From Myxococcus stipitatus (GTDB lineage: Bacteria > Myxococcota > Myxococcia > Myxococcales > Myxococcaceae): a stretch of DNA of 64,000 bases. Position numbers and translations under genes: made by a program. Where the stretch lies: positions 620,001 through 684,000 of the forward strand of contig NZ_JAKCFI010000004.1 in NCBI RefSeq assembly GCF_021412625.1, written 5' to 3'. Below, in pieces: positions 17,578 to 25,927 of the stretch (position 1 is its first letter; the number at the start of each line of letters is the position of its first letter). The notes under the pieces were generated by a model. The model saw nothing but the letters and a program-made list of their open reading frames with translations, did not search any database and was not told where the DNA came from.

Positions 17578-18390
17578 ATGAGCGAGCACGCGCGTCGGCA
17601 TCCTCGAATCAGACTCGGCGTGGCGCTGCGGGAGACGCCCCCGGGGGACGTGCGGCACGTCGCCAGCGCGGACCACCTCCTCAACGTCCACGCGAGCGCG
17701 CCCACGCGGGTGGCCTGCCACTCCAGCCGCATCCGGTCCGTGCGGACGCGCGGTGAGATGAACCTGCTGCCCGCCGGGCTCTCCGACACCTGGCTGGAGG
17801 ACGACGCGAGCACGTCCGTGGACGTGCGCGTCCCTCACTCGCTGCTCCAGCTGGCGGCGGAGGACATGGGGCTGGACCCCGAGCGCGTGGGACTGGAGCC
17901 GCGCCACCACTTCCGCGACCCACACCTCGAGCACATCGCCTGGGCGCTGGAGGCGGAGCACCGCGCGGGCGACCCCAACGGCCTGCTGTACCGGGAGAGC
18001 CTGGGACTGGCGCTCGCGGCGCGGCTGCTGGCCCACTACCGGGGGCGGGTGGAGGCCCGGGGCGGCCTGTCCCCGGGCCAGCTCCAGCGCGTCACCGAGC
18101 ACGTGGAGGCGCACCTGGACGAGGCGTTGTCGCTCGAGCGGCTGGCCCGCGTGGCGGGCCTGAGCGCGTCGCACTTCAAGGTGCTCTTCAAGCGCTCCAC
18201 GGGGATGCCCGTCCACGAGTACGTGATTCAGCGTCGCGTGGAGCGCGCTCGCTCGCTGCTGCTGCGCGGCGAGCGGTCCGTGGGGGAGGTCGCGTTGGAG
18301 GCGGGCTTCTCCCACCAGAGCCACCTGGCCCGCTGCATGCGGCGCGTGCTGGGCGTGACGCCCGGCGCCATCGTCCGCTCACGGGCCTGA
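17578..18390 (+). CDS. AraC-family transcriptional regulator
   Basis: 270 residues. The ATG at 17578 has GGGAG close upstream and a TATATT box at 17564-17569, so the leader is very short. The N-terminal ~160 residues form an effector-like domain of the AraC-binding cupin type (MNLLPAGLSDTWLEDD, PHLEHIAWALEAEHRAG). The C-terminal ~100 residues are a double helix-turn-helix (LSLERLARVAGLSASHFKVLFKRSTGMPVHEYVIQRRVERARSLL split over two motifs, then ALEAGFSHQSHLARCMRRVLG). It is divergent from the SDR/imine-reductase pair, which is its most likely target. Confidence 0.9.
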   Translation: MSEHARRHPRIRLGVALRETPPGDVRHVASADHLLNVHASAPTRVACHSSRIRSVRTRGEMNLLPAGLSDTWLEDDASTSVDVRVPHSLLQLAAEDMGLDPERVGLEPRHHFRDPHLEHIAWALEAEHRAGDPNGLLYRESLGLALAARLLAHYRGRVEARGGLSPGQLQRVTEHVEAHLDEALSLERLARVAGLSASHFKVLFKRSTGMPVHEYVIQRRVERARSLLLRGERSVGEVALEAGFSHQSHLARCMRRVLGVTPGAIVRSRA

Positions 18391-18435
18391 GGCGGGATGG
18401 GACGTCCTCGGTGATTGGGGCATAAGGGCATCACC

Positions 18436-19005
18436 ATGTCCGACACCGTCGACGCAGCCCTGCTCGCCTGCTACCAGCGCTCCGGAATCCAGTACGACAC
18501 CGTCGAGGAGGCCTGGCGACAATCGCAGCACCTCAGCCCCCTGGTGGGCTGGGTGCTGGCCCGCTTCCCCGACGAGCGCGCCTTCCGCGTCTGCGCGGAC
18601 TGGCTCGCCCGCTGCGCGGAGCGCATCCCGGAGGCGAAGCCCGCCGCCGACCTCTTCGCCCAGGCCACGGCCCGGGAGAAAGGGCCGCATCAGGCCAACG
18701 TCGTCGCGGGCCGGCTGGGGGACCTGCGCAACGGGGCCATCATGGCCGGCAAGCCAGCCGTCGCCGCGTTCGCGGATGGCGCCAGCGACCTGGCGGAGGT
18801 GTGGGCCGCCGCCACGACGGGGCAGGTGGACGCGGAGGTCGACCCGTGGGCGCGTGGGCGGACCGCGAGCAAGGCGCTCGTGACCGCGTGGGCGGGGCAC
18901 GCCGGGCTGGACTCCGACGACAAGGCGGCACGCGCCCAGGCGACGAAGGCGCTGCTCGACCTGCTGAGGGAATGCAGGGCGGCGGGCGGGCTGGCGGAAA
19001 CCTGA
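18436..19005 (+). CDS. Conserved-looking helical protein of unknown function
   Basis: 189 residues from MSDTVDAALL (ATG 18436, AGGG seven bases upstream). I do not recognise a family. It is soluble, predicted mostly helical and alanine-rich, with no signal peptide or membrane segment. Notable patches are VGWVLARFPDERAFRVCADWLARCAERIPEAK-type helices near residue 45, an HQANVVAGRLGDLRNGAI stretch near 95 and WARGRTASKALVTAWAGHAG near 140. Two cysteines lie close together in the first half. It lies 45 bases after the AraC gene and 66 bases before the GFA-domain gene on the same strand. Confidence 0.7.
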   Translation: MSDTVDAALLACYQRSGIQYDTVEEAWRQSQHLSPLVGWVLARFPDERAFRVCADWLARCAERIPEAKPAADLFAQATAREKGPHQANVVAGRLGDLRNGAIMAGKPAVAAFADGASDLAEVWAAATTGQVDAEVDPWARGRTASKALVTAWAGHAGLDSDDKAARAQATKALLDLLRECRAAGGLAET

Positions 19006-19071
19006 CATACACCTGTCAGCGCCAGGGGCCATAAGTCTCCTCACACGACGCACCCACCCGGAGCACCTGTC

Positions 19072-19509
19072 ATGAGCGAGACCTCCCCCCTGTTCTCCCG
19101 CAACCTGAAGAAGTACGTGGGCGGCTGCCACTGTGGCGCCGTGCGGTTCGAGGCCGAACTGGACCTGTCCGAGCCCCTCAACCGCTGCAACTGCAGCGTC
19201 TGCACGAAGATGGGCGGCACCACCACCCAGGTTCCTCCCAAGACGTTCCGCGTCATCTCCGGAGCCGAGAACCTGGGCGATTACCGGGTGGGGGACAGCG
19301 CCAACTTCCGGAAGTTCTGCAAGCGCTGCGGCGTGCAGTGCTTCGGCGGGGGCTACGTGGCGGAGCTGGGCGGCGAGTTCGTGTCCATCAACGTCGGCTG
19401 CCTGGACGGCGTGGACCTGGCCCTGGCGCGCATCCAGTACTGGGACGGCCGCAACAACAACTGGCAGGCCGGGCCGGGCACCCAGCCCTGGCCGATCCAG
19501 CGCGCCTGA
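19072..19509 (+). CDS. GFA-family (Mss4-like) zinc protein
   Basis: 145 residues; ATG at 19072 with GGAG at 19060-19063. The cysteine pattern is diagnostic: GGCHCGAVRFEAE near residue 25, NRCNCSVCTKMG near 42 and FCKRCGVQCFGG near 86. These sites bind two zinc ions in the glutathione-dependent formaldehyde-activating enzyme/centromere protein V fold. Most GFA-family proteins are not formaldehyde enzymes and have no known substrate, so no reaction is assigned. The HxN and GEFVSINVGCLD segments follow the family consensus. Nothing else in the neighbourhood points to formaldehyde metabolism. Confidence 0.9.
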   Translation: MSETSPLFSRNLKKYVGGCHCGAVRFEAELDLSEPLNRCNCSVCTKMGGTTTQVPPKTFRVISGAENLGDYRVGDSANFRKFCKRCGVQCFGGGYVAELGGEFVSINVGCLDGVDLALARIQYWDGRNNNWQAGPGTQPWPIQRA

Positions 19510-19672
19510 GCCCGGTGACGCCGCCCGCCGCTCGCACGGAATGAGAATGGCGGCTGGCACCCGGGGTGGCGGAGGGCGCGGGGGACTCGGGAATTCCACG
19601 CGTGGCCGGCAGTGATTCCGGTGGGTTGGGCGCACTCACGCGATGTGTGGGCGTTTTCCTCCGTCCGGGACA

Positions 19673-19697
19673 CAACCCTGGCTCGCACGGGACGAGA
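19673..19697 (+). promoter_or_regulatory. ECF-like promoter motif upstream of M4 peptidase
   Basis: CAACC at 19673-19677 is followed after 15 bases by CGAGA at 19693-19697, 43 bases before the peptidase start. The same CAACC-N15-CGA(G/T)A pattern, with extended similarity on the left side, precedes the GH13 gene at 25.9 kb. AAC-type -35 and CGA/CGT-type -10 elements are typical of ECF sigma factors. Two copies are suggestive, not proof. Confidence 0.4.
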
Positions 19698-19739
19698 ATT
19701 GGAACGTACTCGTCACCTTCAGCCCCCAGGCCCCCCGCC

Positions 19740-21572
19740 ATGAAGATTCGCGCCGACCTCCCGAAGCTCCCCGTCACGCGCACCTCGGACGCGCGCACCT
19801 CCTCGACCGCCGAGTCGAAGAACAAGGCCGTGGGCTTCACGCAGGCTTCCTCCTTCGACGCCCAGGCCCGCCCGGCCCAGGCGAAGACGGCCGTCCCGCT
19901 GACCCCGCCGGTGAAGTCCGGCCCCCTCGCCGTCGACAGCGCCCAGGGCAAGGCCGCCGTCCAGACGACGGTGGACTTCCTCCAGAAGCAGGCCGCCCCC
20001 ACCGTGTCCCAGCTGATGGCCGGCAAGACGGGCCTGAACGCGGCGGACTTCGCCCCGCGCGTGGTGGAGCAGGACGACCTGGGCATGACGCACGTGCGCA
20101 TGGACCGCAAGAGCGAGGGCGTCCCCGTCTTCGGCGAGCAGGTCGTCGGCCACCTCAACCGCGAGGGGCAGATCGACAGCATCACCGGCGAGGTGTCCAC
20201 CATCCCCGCCGGCCTGGGCAAGAACCCCACGAAGCTGTCCGCGAATGACGCGCTGGCCATCGCGCAGAAGGAGTTCGCGGGCAAGACGGACCGTCAGCCC
20301 GTCTCCGAGCGCGTCATCTTCAAGGACGCGGACGGGCAGTACCGCGCCGCCTTCCACGTGGAGCTGGCGAACACCACGGACGTGGGCCAGGGCAAGGACC
20401 CGCGCCGCATGCACTACCTGGTCGACGCCAACAGCGGCCAGGTGCTGGAGCAGTACAACCAGATGGGCGGCGTGGGGCACCACGCCCATGCCGGCCACGC
20501 GCACGGCACCGCCTCCAAGCGCGCGCTGGCGGCCGAGGGCTCCGAGCCCACCACCGAGCCGACCGAGCCGACGACGAGCAAGGCGGACGACACCACCCAG
20601 TACAGCGGCAAGGTGGAGATCGGCAGCACGAAGAACGCGGACGGCACCTACTCGCTCGAGGACACCTCCCGCGGCGGCGGCGTGGTGACGCGCGACGCCC
20701 TCAACCGCGACCCGGACACGGACTGGGTGACCAACGCCCCCATCACCGACGACAACGACGTCTGGGGCGAGGCGACCGACTCCGCGCGCAACAAGGACGC
20801 GGTGGACGCGCAGTACGGCGCCCAGACGACCTACGACTTCTACAAGGACGTGCTCGGCCGCGACTCCATCGACGGCAAGGGCGAGAAGCTCATCTCCGAC
20901 GTGCACGTGGGCGAGAACTTCGCCAACGCCTTCTGGGACGGCGAGAAGATGAACTACGGCGACGGTGACGGCGAGACGTTCGGCTCGCTCACCACGCTGG
21001 ACATCGCCGGCCACGAAATCACCCACGGCCTCACCGAGCGCACCGCGGGCCTCCAGTACCGCAACGAGTCCGGCGCCCTCAACGAGGCGATGAGCGACAT
21101 CATGGGCGTGGGCGTGGAGTGGTACGCCAGCCAGAAGAACAGCGCGGTGAAGTCCGACTGGACGGTGGGCGAGGACACGTACACGCCCAACAACGGCGAC
21201 CCCACCGACGGCCTGCGCGACCTGAGCGACCCGTCGAGCGACGGCATGTCGCCGGACCACTACTCCAAGCGCTACCGCGGCCCGCAGGACAACGGCGGCG
21301 TGCACATCAACTCCGGCATCGCCAACAACGCCTTCTACCTGCTGTCCGAGGGCGGCAAGAACAAGACGTCCGGTGACGAGGTGAAGCAGGGCATCGGCAT
21401 CGAGAAGGGCCTGAAGATCTACTCCCGCGCCCTCAACTTCTACATGACGCCGACCACCAACTTCGCGCAGGCGAAGGAGGCCACGTACAAGGCGGCGCAG
21501 GACCTGTACGGCAAGGACTCCGTCGAGGCGAAGACGGTGCTGGAGAGCTGGTCGGCGGTGGGCGTGAAGTAG
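19740..21572 (+). CDS. M4 (thermolysin-family) metallopeptidase
   Basis: 610 residues from MKIRADLPKLP (ATG 19740). Upstream sequence is in frame but not protein-like. Residues ~60-240 form the FTP/PepSY propeptide typical of the family, which folds and inhibits the protease. A Thr/Glu/Pro-rich stretch follows near residue 275. The catalytic domain carries HEITH (His425, Glu426, His429), third zinc ligand Glu449 in GALNEAMSD, NAFWDGEKMNYGDGD and GGVHINSGI with the transition-state histidine. All active-site residues are present. The N-terminus lacks a hydrophobic signal peptide and is instead Ser/Thr/Arg/Lys-rich, odd for an enzyme family that is normally secreted. Likely an extracellular or predation protease. 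Confidence 0.93.
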   Translation: MKIRADLPKLPVTRTSDARTSSTAESKNKAVGFTQASSFDAQARPAQAKTAVPLTPPVKSGPLAVDSAQGKAAVQTTVDFLQKQAAPTVSQLMAGKTGLNAADFAPRVVEQDDLGMTHVRMDRKSEGVPVFGEQVVGHLNREGQIDSITGEVSTIPAGLGKNPTKLSANDALAIAQKEFAGKTDRQPVSERVIFKDADGQYRAAFHVELANTTDVGQGKDPRRMHYLVDANSGQVLEQYNQMGGVGHHAHAGHAHGTASKRALAAEGSEPTTEPTEPTTSKADDTTQYSGKVEIGSTKNADGTYSLEDTSRGGGVVTRDALNRDPDTDWVTNAPITDDNDVWGEATDSARNKDAVDAQYGAQTTYDFYKDVLGRDSIDGKGEKLISDVHVGENFANAFWDGEKMNYGDGDGETFGSLTTLDIAGHEITHGLTERTAGLQYRNESGALNEAMSDIMGVGVEWYASQKNSAVKSDWTVGEDTYTPNNGDPTDGLRDLSDPSSDGMSPDHYSKRYRGPQDNGGVHINSGIANNAFYLLSEGGKNKTSGDEVKQGIGIEKGLKIYSRALNFYMTPTTNFAQAKEATYKAAQDLYGKDSVEAKTVLESWSAVGVK

Positions 21573-21586
21573 TCCCCGCGCCCGGG

Positions 21587-21624
21587 CCTGGAGCCGGTCG
21601 CCCCGTCGCGGGCCCGGCTCCAGG
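21587..21624. terminator. Stem-loop after M4 peptidase
   Basis: CCTGGAGCCGG at 21587-21597 pairs perfectly with CCGGCTCCAGG at 21614-21624 around a 16-base loop, 15 bases after the peptidase stop. There is no T-run. The remaining ~255 bases to the next gene hold no recognisable gene. Confidence 0.5.
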
Positions 21625-21881
21625 GGCTCGAGGTCCAGGTCCAGCAGCGTGAAGCCGGCGGTCTGCGCCTCCAGGATGGGGCCGCGCGGAGGCGCGCGCA
21701 CGGCGGTGCCTGCTCGCAAGGTCGGAGCGGACGTCCCACGGCGACAAGGCCTGTCCTCCGGGTCGAGCGGGCGGCTGCCTTCCAGGCTGCCCCGGTCCAG
21801 GGAACGAGGCCCCGCCTTTCCATCGACGTCATCTCTCCCCGTGGAGACATCGCTTCGCCACCGAACACGAGGAGAGGCCTC

Positions 21882-23273
21882 ATGCCCCTGCATGGAAGAG
21901 ATGAAATCCGGGACCGCATCAACGACGACGTCTACGCCTCGCCGGACCTGTCCGTCCCCATGCCCAAGTTCCGCGTCCCGGACGACGAGCACAGCCCGGA
22001 CCACGCCTACGCCGTGGTCCACGACGAGCTGCTGCTCGACGGCAACTCGCGGCAGAACCTCGCCACGTTCTGTCAGACCTGGGCGGAGCCGCAGGTGCAC
22101 AGGCTCATGGACGAGTGCCTCGACAAGAACATGATCGACAAGGACGAGTACCCGCAGACGGCGGAAATCGAGACGCGCTGCGTGGCCATGCTCGCCGACC
22201 TGTGGCACGCCCCGGACGCGGCGAACACCCTGGGCTGCTCCACCACCGGCTCCAGCGAGGCCGCCATGCTGGGCGGGCTCGCCCTCAAGTGGCGCTGGCG
22301 CCTGAAGCGCCAGAAGGAGGGCAAGCCCACCGACAAGCCGAACCTCATCTGCGGTCCGGTGCAGATCTGCTGGCACAAGTTCGCGCGCTACTTCGACGTG
22401 GAGCTGCGGCAGGTGCCGCTGGCGCCCGGGCGCATGACGATGACGCCCGACGAGGTCCTCGCGCGCTGCGACGAGAACACCATCGGCGTGGTGCCCACCC
22501 TGGGCATCACCTTCAACCTGCTCTACGAGCCGGTGCGGGAGATCTCCGCCGCGCTGGACGACCTGCAGCGGCGCACCGGCCTGGACATCCCCATCCACGT
22601 GGACGCGGCCAGCGGCGGCTTCCTCGCGCCGTTCATCCACAAGGACGTCGTCTGGGACTTCAAGCTCCCGCGCGTGAAGTCCATCAACGCCTCCGGCCAC
22701 AAGTTCGGCCTCACGCCGCTGGGCTGCGGCTGGGTGGTGTGGCGCGACGCGAAGGACCTCCCCGAGGAGCTCATCTTCCGGGTGGACTACCTGGGCGGCG
22801 ACATGCCGACCTTCGCGCTCAACTTCTCGCGGCCGGGCGGGCAGATCGTCATCCAGTACTACAACTTCCTGAGGCTCGGGAAGGAAGGCTACCGGCGGCT
22901 CCAGCAGGCGTGCTCGGACACGGCGAACTTCATGGCGAAGGCCATCGAGCAGGTGGGCCTGTTCGACATCGTCTACGACGGCCGGGGCGGCGTGCCCGGC
23001 GTGTGCTGGAAGATGAAGGACGGCGTCAACCCCGGCTTCACGCTCTACGACCTGGCCGACCGCCTGCGCGAGCGCGGCTGGCTGGTGCCCGCCTATCCCA
23101 TGCCCGCCGACCTGCAGGACATGGTGGTGCAGCGCGTGCTCGTGCGCCACGGCGTCAGCCGCGACCTGGCCACGTTGCTGGTGACGGACATCCTGGGCGC
23201 CATCGAGCACTTCAAGCGGCACCCGGTGAGCAAGCCGATGTCCCGCGAGGAGGCGTCCGGCTACCACCACTGA
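21882..23273 (+). CDS. gadB: Glutamate decarboxylase
   Basis: 463 residues, close to the usual 460-470; ATG at 21882 with AGGAGAGG upstream. It is a pyridoxal-phosphate group II decarboxylase that converts L-glutamate to GABA and CO2, consuming a proton. The PLP lysine is Lys274 in [10 protein letters not shown], aligned with Lys276 of the E. coli enzyme. The [17 protein letters not shown] and [14 protein letters not shown] blocks (substrate/PLP binding, with the Asp contacting the pyridine nitrogen) are intact. The C-terminus ends with a family-like HH. No glutamate/GABA antiporter gene is adjacent, so a role in acid resistance is uncertain. It may act in GABA production or nitrogen metabolism. 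Confidence 0.95.
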   Translation: MPLHGRDEIRDRINDDVYASPDLSVPMPKFRVPDDEHSPDHAYAVVHDELLLDGNSRQNLATFCQTWAEPQVHRLMDECLDKNMIDKDEYPQTAEIETRCVAMLADLWHAPDAANTLGCSTTGSSEAAMLGGLALKWRWRLKRQKEGKPTDKPNLICGPVQICWHKFARYFDVELRQVPLAPGRMTMTPDEVLARCDENTIGVVPTLGITFNLLYEPVREISAALDDLQRRTGLDIPIHVDAASGGFLAPFIHKDVVWDFKLPRVKSINASGHKFGLTPLGCGWVVWRDAKDLPEELIFRVDYLGGDMPTFALNFSRPGGQIVIQYYNFLRLGKEGYRRLQQACSDTANFMAKAIEQVGLFDIVYDGRGGVPGVCWKMKDGVNPGFTLYDLADRLRERGWLVPAYPMPADLQDMVVQRVLVRHGVSRDLATLLVTDILGAIEHFKRHPVSKPMSREEASGYHH

Positions 23274-23283
23274 CGCGAGTCCC

Positions 23284-23323
23284 CATCGCGCTGGCGCGGG
23301 CCCCTGGGCGCGCGCCAGCGATG
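23284..23323. terminator. Strong stem-loop between gadB and efflux-pump gene
   Basis: CATCGCGCTGGCGCG at 23284-23298 pairs with GCGCGCGCCAGCGATG at 23308-23323 with a small bulge, in the gap between convergent genes. No T-tract is present, so it is an inferred bidirectional terminator. Confidence 0.5.
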
Positions 23324-23382
23324 ACGCTCCCGGAGCGGGTCTGGCGACGTGGCCAGGCCCGCGCGCGGCCCGCCCGTGTCCG

Positions 23383-24852
23383 TCAGTGCGGCGCGGCGGT
23401 GGGTTCGGTGGCGACGGGCGTCCCCGGCGCGCGCGACACGCGCGGGAAGAACAGCCCCGCGACGAAGGCGGCGACGGTGAAGCCGCAGATGAGCCAGAAG
23501 TTGAAGGTGAGCCCCCGCGTCAGCGCGCCGCTCAGCGAGCGCAGCACCGGCTCCGGCAGGTCCTGTCCCCGCTCGGGCCCGAGCAGCGCGTTGGCGGCGG
23601 AGAGGGGGATGCTCGGGTCCTCCAGCAGTCGGGACACCATCACCCCGCCCATCAGCCCCACGCCGAGCGCTCCACCGATGGTGCGGAAGAACATGTTGCT
23701 GGCGGTGGCCACGCCGCGCAGCTCCCAGCCCACGCTCGTCTGCACCGCGATCATGAGCGCCGTGGACGAGAAGCCCAGCCCCACGCCGAACAGCGCCATC
23801 GCCACCTGGAGCCCCCACAGCGGCATGTCCGGCTTGAGCAAGAGCGCGATGAGCGTCGTGCCCACCACCGTCAGCCCCAGGCCCCCCACGATGAGCGGCC
23901 GGAAGCCGGTCTTCAGCAGCAGCCGCCCGGCGAACAACGCCGCCAGCGGCCAGCCGACGATCATCGGTGTGATCATGCCTCCGGCCGCCGTGGCCGACTC
24001 GCCCAGCACCGCCTGCACGTAGAGCGGCACGTACGTGGTGGCCCCGAACATGGCCGCGGAGAACATCGCCCCCGCCACCGAGGCGATGGCGATGGCGGGC
24101 TGCCGGAAGATGGACATGGGGATGACCGGGGCCGCCGCGCGCCGCTCCACCCAGACGAAGACGCCCAGCACCGCCAGGCCGACGGGCAGCCCCCACAGAT
24201 TCACCCCCACCCCCTGCACGCCGAACAGCAGCGCGACCACGCCCACCGACAGCAGCGCCGCTCCCGCGTAGTCCAGCTGCTGCGGCCGGCGCTCCACCTG
24301 CTCGTGGAAGAAGGCGGCGATGAGCGCCATCGCCAGGATGCCCACCGGGACGTTGATGAAGAAGATCCAATGCCAGCTCAGGTGCTTCACGATGAGCCCG
24401 CCGGTGACGGGCCCCACCAGCCCCGCCACGCCCCACACCGCGCTGAACGCGCCCTGCACCTTCGCGCGCTGCTCCAACGTGTAGATGTCCCCGATGATGG
24501 TGAGCGCCACCGGCTGGATGGCCCCCGCGCCCAGCCCCTGCAACGTCCGGAAGACGATGAGCAGGTCCATCGACGGTGACAGCCCGCTGGCGATGGAGCC
24601 CAACAGGAACAAGCCGATTCCGAACAGCAGGATGGGCTTGCGACCGTAGAGGTCCGACAGCTTCCCGTAGATGGGCACGGAGATGGTCGACGACAGCATG
24701 TACGCGGTGAACACCCAGGCGTAGCGCTGGATGCCTCCCAGCTCGCCCACCACCGTGGGCATGGCCGTGGAGACGATGGTGACCTCCAGCGCGGCCATGA
24801 AGAGGCTCAGCGCGAGGGCCAGGGTGGTCAGCGGACGATGGGTGGCGCTCAT
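23383..24852 (-). CDS. DHA2-family (EmrB/QacA-type) MFS drug exporter
   Basis: 489 residues with 14 predicted membrane helices, the DHA2 hallmark. Family motifs include LEVTIVSTAMPTVVGELGG in the first helix (motif D1-like), GKLSDLYGRKPILL in the first cytosolic loop (motif A) and the proline/glycine-rich motif C region in helix 5 (GVAGLVGPVTGGL). Such proteins export drugs, dyes or metabolites by proton antiport. No partner EmrA membrane-fusion gene is adjacent. It diverges from the SRPBCC gene at 25059. A dyad-like GGGGGCACT / AGTGGCCCCC (24872-24897) lies just upstream of the start and could be a repressor site, but no regulator gene is next to it. Confidence 0.92.
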   Translation of the reverse strand: MSATHRPLTTLALALSLFMAALEVTIVSTAMPTVVGELGGIQRYAWVFTAYMLSSTISVPIYGKLSDLYGRKPILLFGIGLFLLGSIASGLSPSMDLLIVFRTLQGLGAGAIQPVALTIIGDIYTLEQRAKVQGAFSAVWGVAGLVGPVTGGLIVKHLSWHWIFFINVPVGILAMALIAAFFHEQVERRPQQLDYAGAALLSVGVVALLFGVQGVGVNLWGLPVGLAVLGVFVWVERRAAAPVIPMSIFRQPAIAIASVAGAMFSAAMFGATTYVPLYVQAVLGESATAAGGMITPMIVGWPLAALFAGRLLLKTGFRPLIVGGLGLTVVGTTLIALLLKPDMPLWGLQVAMALFGVGLGFSSTALMIAVQTSVGWELRGVATASNMFFRTIGGALGVGLMGGVMVSRLLEDPSIPLSAANALLGPERGQDLPEPVLRSLSGALTRGLTFNFWLICGFTVAAFVAGLFFPRVSRAPGTPVATEPTAAPH

Positions 24853-25058
24853 GTTGTCGGTGCGACGTCGCGGGGGGCACTGCTTCTAGTGGCCCCCTGC
24901 CGCCACCGCCACTGCCAATCCTTCCGCGTACTTGGAAAGTCGAGAAAAATTTGAGTACCGCGTGTCGATCCGAGGGGGGCTCGTTCGTCGCCGGATTGAA
25001 GCGGGAGAAATGCAGGCGAGCTCCCGCGCGCTGTCGTTCGGTACCCGGGGGTCCACTC

Positions 25059-25742
25059 ATGAAGAAGCTGGCCGGAGTCTCCATCGTCGCCATCGTGGCC
25101 TGGCTGGTCGCCGTCGTCGGGATGCGGCCCGACACGTTCCGCATCGAACGGAGCGAGGCCATCGCGGCGCCTCCCGAGGTGGTGTTCACGCTGGTCAATG
25201 ATTTCCACCAGTGGGCGCGCTGGTCGCCCTGGTGGAAGGTGGAGCCCACGCAGATGGTCACGCTCGGGCGGAAGACCTCCGGTGTGGGCGCCACCTACCA
25301 GTGGCGGGGCACGCGGACCGGTTCGGGGCGGATGGAAATCGTGGAGAGCCGCCCGCTCGAGTACGTGCGCATCCGACTCGACTTCACCGACCCGATGTAT
25401 GCCACCAACACCACCGAGTACCGGCTCGTCCCGGCGAAGGACGGCGTGCTGTTGACGTGGGTGATGACCGGGCGCAACACGTTCGTCGACAAGGTGCTGT
25501 CCTTCTTCGCCGACCAGGATGCGTCCATGGGCCGCGACTTCGAGCAGGGCCTGGCCGACATCAAGCGCGTGGCGGAGGCCGAGGCTCCCCGGGGCTCGGC
25601 GCCGCCCGCGCCTGGCAGCGCCCGGAGCCTGGGGGGCGGCTCGCTCGCGCCCGTGGACGAGGTGGGGGAGGTGGTCGTCACCCGCTCGCCCACCTCACCC
25701 CAGAAGCACCCGCGGCGTCGCTCCTGGTCCGACCCCAGATAG
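25059..25742 (+). CDS. Membrane-anchored SRPBCC-domain protein
   Basis: 227 residues; ATG at 25059 (MKKLAGVSIV). A hydrophobic segment at ~4-22 acts as a signal anchor or signal peptide. Residues ~28-175 are an SRPBCC (START-like, polyketide cyclase/Hsp90-ATPase-activator type) domain: RIERSEAIAAPPEVVFTLVNDFHQWARWSPW, then GVGATYQWRG, SRPLEYVRI and TWVMTGRNTFVDKVLSF. Such folds bind hydrophobic ligands in a deep cavity; the ligand here is unknown. The C-terminal ~50 residues are low-complexity and end with a basic run. It diverges from the exporter gene by 206 bases. Confidence 0.87.
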   Translation: MKKLAGVSIVAIVAWLVAVVGMRPDTFRIERSEAIAAPPEVVFTLVNDFHQWARWSPWWKVEPTQMVTLGRKTSGVGATYQWRGTRTGSGRMEIVESRPLEYVRIRLDFTDPMYATNTTEYRLVPAKDGVLLTWVMTGRNTFVDKVLSFFADQDASMGRDFEQGLADIKRVAEAEAPRGSAPPAPGSARSLGGGSLAPVDEVGEVVVTRSPTSPQKHPRRRSWSDPR

Positions 25743-25868
25743 TCTGCGAGTACGCGTGAGGGCGGGTCCCTGGCGACCAGCGGCGCGCCTTTACACGTGT
25801 TCCATGTTTCAGCCGCCGTGGGATGGCGCCCGGCGTCCGCGAGGGGGGCCGCGCTCGCGTCCGTGACG

Positions 25869-25893
25869 CAACCTTGGGCGCTCCTGGCCGATA
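25869..25893 (+). promoter_or_regulatory. ECF-like promoter motif upstream of GH13 gene
   Basis: CAACC at 25869-25873 and CGATA at 25889-25893 are separated by 15 bases, 35 bases before the GH13 start. Spacing and flanks (ACxCAACCyTGG) match the motif before the M4 peptidase gene. An ECF-sigma assignment is inference. Confidence 0.4.
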
Positions 25894-25927
25894 CTGACTC
25901 TGGATTTCCCCAGACAACGGCCGAGAC

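Noticed and set aside
21440..21922. Minus-strand frame reading [18 protein letters not shown] downstream of the M4 gene
   Set aside because: Part looks protein-like, but it overlaps the peptidase and the terminator hairpin and has no start or stop that fits a gene.
19719..23270. A 1183-codon open frame on the minus strand spanning the M4 and gadB genes
   Set aside because: It is antisense to two clear enzymes and consists of Arg/Ala/Val/His-rich sequence; such frames are common by chance in GC-rich DNA.
24872..24897. GGGGGCACT / AGTGGCCCCC dyad before the exporter
   Set aside because: It is imperfect and very GC-rich; no adjacent regulator supports an operator, so it is mentioned only in the exporter entry.
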